Below, piece after piece: positions 46,312-48,618 of a stretch of 48,618 nucleotides of DNA (the first letter of the stretch is position 1; each line of letters starts with the position of its first letter). Source of the DNA: Thauera phenolivorans (GTDB taxonomy: Bacteria; Pseudomonadota; Gammaproteobacteria; Burkholderiales; Rhodocyclaceae). The translations under genes and the position numbers were made by a program. The stretch covers positions 162,073 to 210,690 of the forward strand of contig NZ_MBFM01000001.1 of assembly GCF_001696715.1 (NCBI RefSeq), given 5' to 3'. The notes under the pieces are model-generated. The model saw nothing but the letters and a program-made list of their open reading frames with translations. It was not told where the DNA came from and did not search any database.

Positions 46312-46348
46312 TTGCGGGGCGCGACCGTGGGGCCGCGCCGAAGGTCGA

Positions 46349-46894
46349 TCAGGCGACCTTCTTGGTGCTGCGAACGGCCTTCTCGGTCGCCTCGGTGGCG
46401 GCTTCGAGGTTGTTCTGGGCGATATCGGAAGCCTGCTTGGCGACCTTGCTGACATTCTCGTACGCGCTGTTGGCGGCGGCCAGCGCCGACTTCACGGCGG
46501 CGACGGCGAAGTCCGAACCAGCCGGGGCCGACTCGGCAGCCTTCTCAAGCACCTCGTTGAGCTGCTTGTTGAACTCGGCGACCTGGGCTTCGAACACCTT
46601 GGCGACTTCTTCCTGCCCCTGCGCGGCGATCTCGAACGCACTGCGGGCGTACTCGGTGGCCGTGCCGACGAGCGGCTGCGTCAGGCCGGCTTGCAGCTTG
46701 ATCATTTCCTGCACGTCCTTCGCTTCGAGCAGCGTCCTGGCGTTGGCCACGGTCTCGTCGAGCAGCGCGCGCGAGGTGCTCAGATTCAGCGCGGCCAGAC
46801 GCTCGCTGCTGCCGAAAGCGGCGTTGACAAGGGAGAGCACGAAATCTGCACCGGCCTTGCTGGCGGCGGCGAGGGTTTGGGTTGCGTCGGTCAT
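46349..46894 (-). CDS. Phasin family protein
   Basis: A 181-residue protein of the phasin family, coating polyhydroxyalkanoate granules. It is Ala-rich and largely helical, with MTDATQTLAAASKAGADFVLS at the start and the heptad-like region AAQGQEEVAKVFEAQVAEFNKQLNEVLEKA, then an Ala/Lys-rich tail (TEKAVRSTKKVA). The start is ATG 46894 with AGGAG upstream. A promoter (46971-46998) precedes it. Its presence suggests the organism stores PHA. Confidence 0.88.
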   Translation of the reverse strand: MTDATQTLAAASKAGADFVLSLVNAAFGSSERLAALNLSTSRALLDETVANARTLLEAKDVQEMIKLQAGLTQPLVGTATEYARSAFEIAAQGQEEVAKVFEAQVAEFNKQLNEVLEKAAESAPAGSDFAVAAVKSALAAANSAYENVSKVAKQASDIAQNNLEAATEATEKAVRSTKKVA

Positions 46895-46909
46895 GAAAAA
46901 CTCCTGAGA

Positions 46910-46952
46910 CAATTCGGTTGGCATGCGTCTTGATGCTATGCAATTCGGTTGG
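46910..46952. repeat. Direct repeat CAATTCGGTTGG in the phasin leader
   Basis: The 12-bp sequence occurs at 46910-46921 and 46941-46952, 31 bases apart (about three helical turns), between the phasin promoter and start. It is a candidate pair of regulator sites or a leader duplication. Confidence 0.5.
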
Positions 46953-46970
46953 TGCCTTGCAGCAAAACCA

Positions 46971-46998
46971 AGTATAGACGGCGATTCCGATTTTGCAA
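46971..46998 (-). promoter_or_regulatory. Promoter of the phasin gene
   Basis: On the minus strand TTGCAA (46993-46998) and TATACT (46971-46976) are 16 bases apart. TTTTGCTGCAA lies just after the -10, a TGC-rich stretch that might be a PhaR-type site. No gene is seen in the remaining bases up to 47193. Confidence 0.6.
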
Positions 46999-47193
46999 AA
47001 ATCAAATGATGAATAAGCCTTGGCGCTTGTTTCCTCATGTTTCAGGGATGTTGCGCTGCGATAGCAGACCCCGCAAATGACGGCGCCGAACGGCCGCTGC
47101 AGATCGTTTCAATGTGCAATCTTTGCAAGAATCGCTGGCCGATTGCGGCGGGGTGGTGTTTCATGGACGTGGGGCCTGCGGAATCTTGCGCAT

Positions 47194-47775
47194 ATGGATG
47201 AGGTACTGATCGAGGCAAGGAAGCGCTTCCTCGCGCTGCGCACCTACCGCGCCGATCTGCGCGTGCAGGCCGGCGATGGCGTCCAGCTGCTGCACTACGC
47301 CTACCGCCGGCCGGGCTGGGTGCGGATGGAATTGGTGCAGCCCCACCATGGGGTGGTGCTCGTCTTCGATCCGCTCGAGCGACGGGTCAGGCTGTGGCCA
47401 TTCGGCCTGGCCCATGGCCCCTCCCTGAGCCTGAGCCCCGACCACCGCCTGGTGCGCGGTCCGCGTGGTCATCGGATCGACCGTTCGGACGTCGGTGCCC
47501 TGTTCGACAACCTGATCGCGCTGGGCGCTCGCGGCAGTGTCGGTACGGTGGAGGAAGGCGGCGAAGACGCGCAGGCTTCACGGGTACTCGAGGTGATCGG
47601 CGACGCGGGCGCCGCGGTCGCCGGCGTTCACCGCTACCGTCTGCGGCTCGCCACCGACAGTCTCTTCCCGCAGCGGGTACAGAGCTTCGCCACCAGCGGC
47701 AGACCGATCGAAACGGTCGACTTCGAGGCGGTCGAACTCGACGTCGAGCTGCCCGATCACCTTTTCCGGGCCTGA
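47194..47775 (+). CDS. LolA-fold (outer-membrane lipoprotein-sorting-like) protein
   Basis: A 193-residue beta-rich protein resembling LolA/LolB-like folds or DUF1571: ARKRFLALRTYRADLRVQAG, LLHYAYRRPGWVRMELVQPH and the VLVFDPLERRVRLWPF strand. No signal peptide is evident from ATG 47194; an alternative upstream start exists within the open frame from 47077 but has no support. Function is not known. A glycoside hydrolase gene follows after 31 bases, perhaps in one operon. Confidence 0.7.
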   Translation: MDEVLIEARKRFLALRTYRADLRVQAGDGVQLLHYAYRRPGWVRMELVQPHHGVVLVFDPLERRVRLWPFGLAHGPSLSLSPDHRLVRGPRGHRIDRSDVGALFDNLIALGARGSVGTVEEGGEDAQASRVLEVIGDAGAAVAGVHRYRLRLATDSLFPQRVQSFATSGRPIETVDFEAVELDVELPDHLFRA

Positions 47776-47806
47776 GCATCGCGCCGGCCCTTACCGGAGA
47801 CCCCTC

Positions 47807-48618
47807 TTGCCGAAGCATCCGCTCCGCCAGTTCACCGCCGCGCTGTTCGCCGCCGTCCTGTGCACCGCGCCGGCGGCTGCGCCCCCCTCCCAATGGCAGG
47901 GTGCGGCTTTCGCCGGCGACCGCGCCACGCTCGAAAAGCTAGCCGCCGCCGGCGGCCGGGTTGTGCGCGTCTATCACCACGACACCGACGCCTGGGTGCT
48001 CGACGAGGCGGCGCGCCTCGGCCTGAAGGTGGTGATGGGGCTGTGGGTCGCACATCCGCGCCACGGCTTCCGCATCGACGACGCCGCGGCGGTGGCGGCG
48101 CAGGAGCGCGACCTCCGCGCCTTCGTCGAGCGCCACCGCAATCATCCGGCCCTGCTCGCCTGGGGCGTGGGCAACGAGGTCGAGATCGGCGAACGCGATC
48201 CGCTGCCGATGTGGCGCGAGATCGACCGCCTGGCCGGCATCGTCAAGCGACTCGACCCGGCGCATCCGACCCTGATGTCGGTGGCCGACACCGGCGACGA
48301 GCAACTGCGCCTGCTCGCGGACTGCTGCGCCAGCGTCGACCTGCTGGGCATCAACCTCTACGGCGGCGCGGTGTTCGCCCTGCCCGGCCGGCTGCGTGCA
48401 GCAGCGATCACCAAGCCGGTGGTGGTCACCGAGTTCGGGCCGCTCGGCCAGTGGCAGGCGGGGCGCAAGCCGTGGGGGGCGCCGGTCGAGCCCACCAGCA
48501 CCGAGAAGGCCGCCTTTTACCGCGAGGCACTTGCCTTCCTCGCCCGCCAGCCGCAGGTGACGGGCAGCTTTCCATTCCTGTGGGGCGCGAAGCAGGAACA
48601 GACCGGGACCTGGCACGG
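47807..48618 (+). CDS. Glycoside hydrolase (TIM barrel, GH2-like), 5' part
   Basis: The frame is open from a TTG at 47807 (GGAGA about eight bases upstream) to the end of the window, 270 codons, and is cut by the window edge. Residues 1-26 look like a signal peptide. Family features are WGVGNEV with acid/base E124 after N123, and VVTEFGP with candidate nucleophile E209, as in GH2/GH5-type (clan GH-A) beta-glycosidases. The substrate is unknown. No ATG or GTG near the start fits better than TTG. Confidence 0.8.
   Translation, partial: MPKHPLRQFTAALFAAVLCTAPAAAPPSQWQGAAFAGDRATLEKLAAAGGRVVRVYHHDTDAWVLDEAARLGLKVVMGLWVAHPRHGFRIDDAAAVAAQERDLRAFVERHRNHPALLAWGVGNEVEIGERDPLPMWREIDRLAGIVKRLDPAHPTLMSVADTGDEQLRLLADCCASVDLLGINLYGGAVFALPGRLRAAAITKPVVVTEFGPLGQWQAGRKPWGAPVEPTSTEKAAFYREALAFLARQPQVTGSFPFLWGAKQEQTGTWH

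Overview
The window is about 48.6 kb of high-GC bacterial chromosome. Gene order and protein sequences (ilvC-pssA-leuA; rpsP-rimM-trmD-rplS; lptFG divergent from pepA-holC-valS; an AorABC-type tungsten aldehyde oxidoreductase; a phasin) point to a betaproteobacterium of the Rhodocyclales, most like Thauera, Azoarcus or Aromatoleum. That assignment is inferred from protein resemblance and was not searched.

Layout. 1-17.8 kb is core genome: the 3' end of ilvC, then pssA, leuA, a DUF2069 gene with wrbA, a YihY/BrkB membrane protein, the rpsP-rimM-trmD-rplS operon, lptF-lptG facing pepA-holC-(DUF2486-like)-valS, a TusA-family gene, a BepA-like M48 protease and moaC. 17.7-26.9 kb is a 9.1-kb integrated element in the 3' end of moaC, bounded by perfect 82-bp direct repeats (17696-17777 and 26796-26877). 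It carries a tyrosine integrase, an HTH_39-type small protein, a fused primase/AAA+ helicase, an iteron-rich presumed origin, several unknown small genes, and a cargo gene (T5orf172 plus Sel1 repeats) split by an IS5-family insertion sequence. It has no capsid, tail, terminase-large or conjugation gene, so it looks like a satellite or integrative plasmid.

26.9-34.5 kb holds tag and then, on the minus strand, a tungsten module: tungstate ABC importer tupBCA, and an operon for an AOR-type aldehyde oxidoreductase (ferredoxin AorA, catalytic AorB, FAD subunit AorC, a MoaD-like protein and an unknown 102-aa protein). With moaC at the other side of the element, pterin synthesis, tungstate uptake and the tungsten enzyme lie together, and the element has landed inside this neighbourhood.

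34.7-48.6 kb is mostly metabolic: ccoI-ccoS for cbb3 oxidase maturation, an SDR dehydrogenase behind a palindromic operator, glutathione-dependent formaldehyde oxidation (adhC, fghA), hydroxypyruvate isomerase and glycerate kinase, an SRPBCC protein, a YfcF-like GST with a small partner, an MFS exporter, a Cys-rich 64-aa protein, a phasin, a LolA-fold protein and the start of a glycoside hydrolase cut by the window end.

The most interesting region is the element at 17.7-26.9 kb: its gene-restoring attachment site, repeated candidate integrase-arm sites, primase-helicase with GATC-containing iterons, and a cargo gene whose uninterrupted form can be rebuilt exactly in frame.
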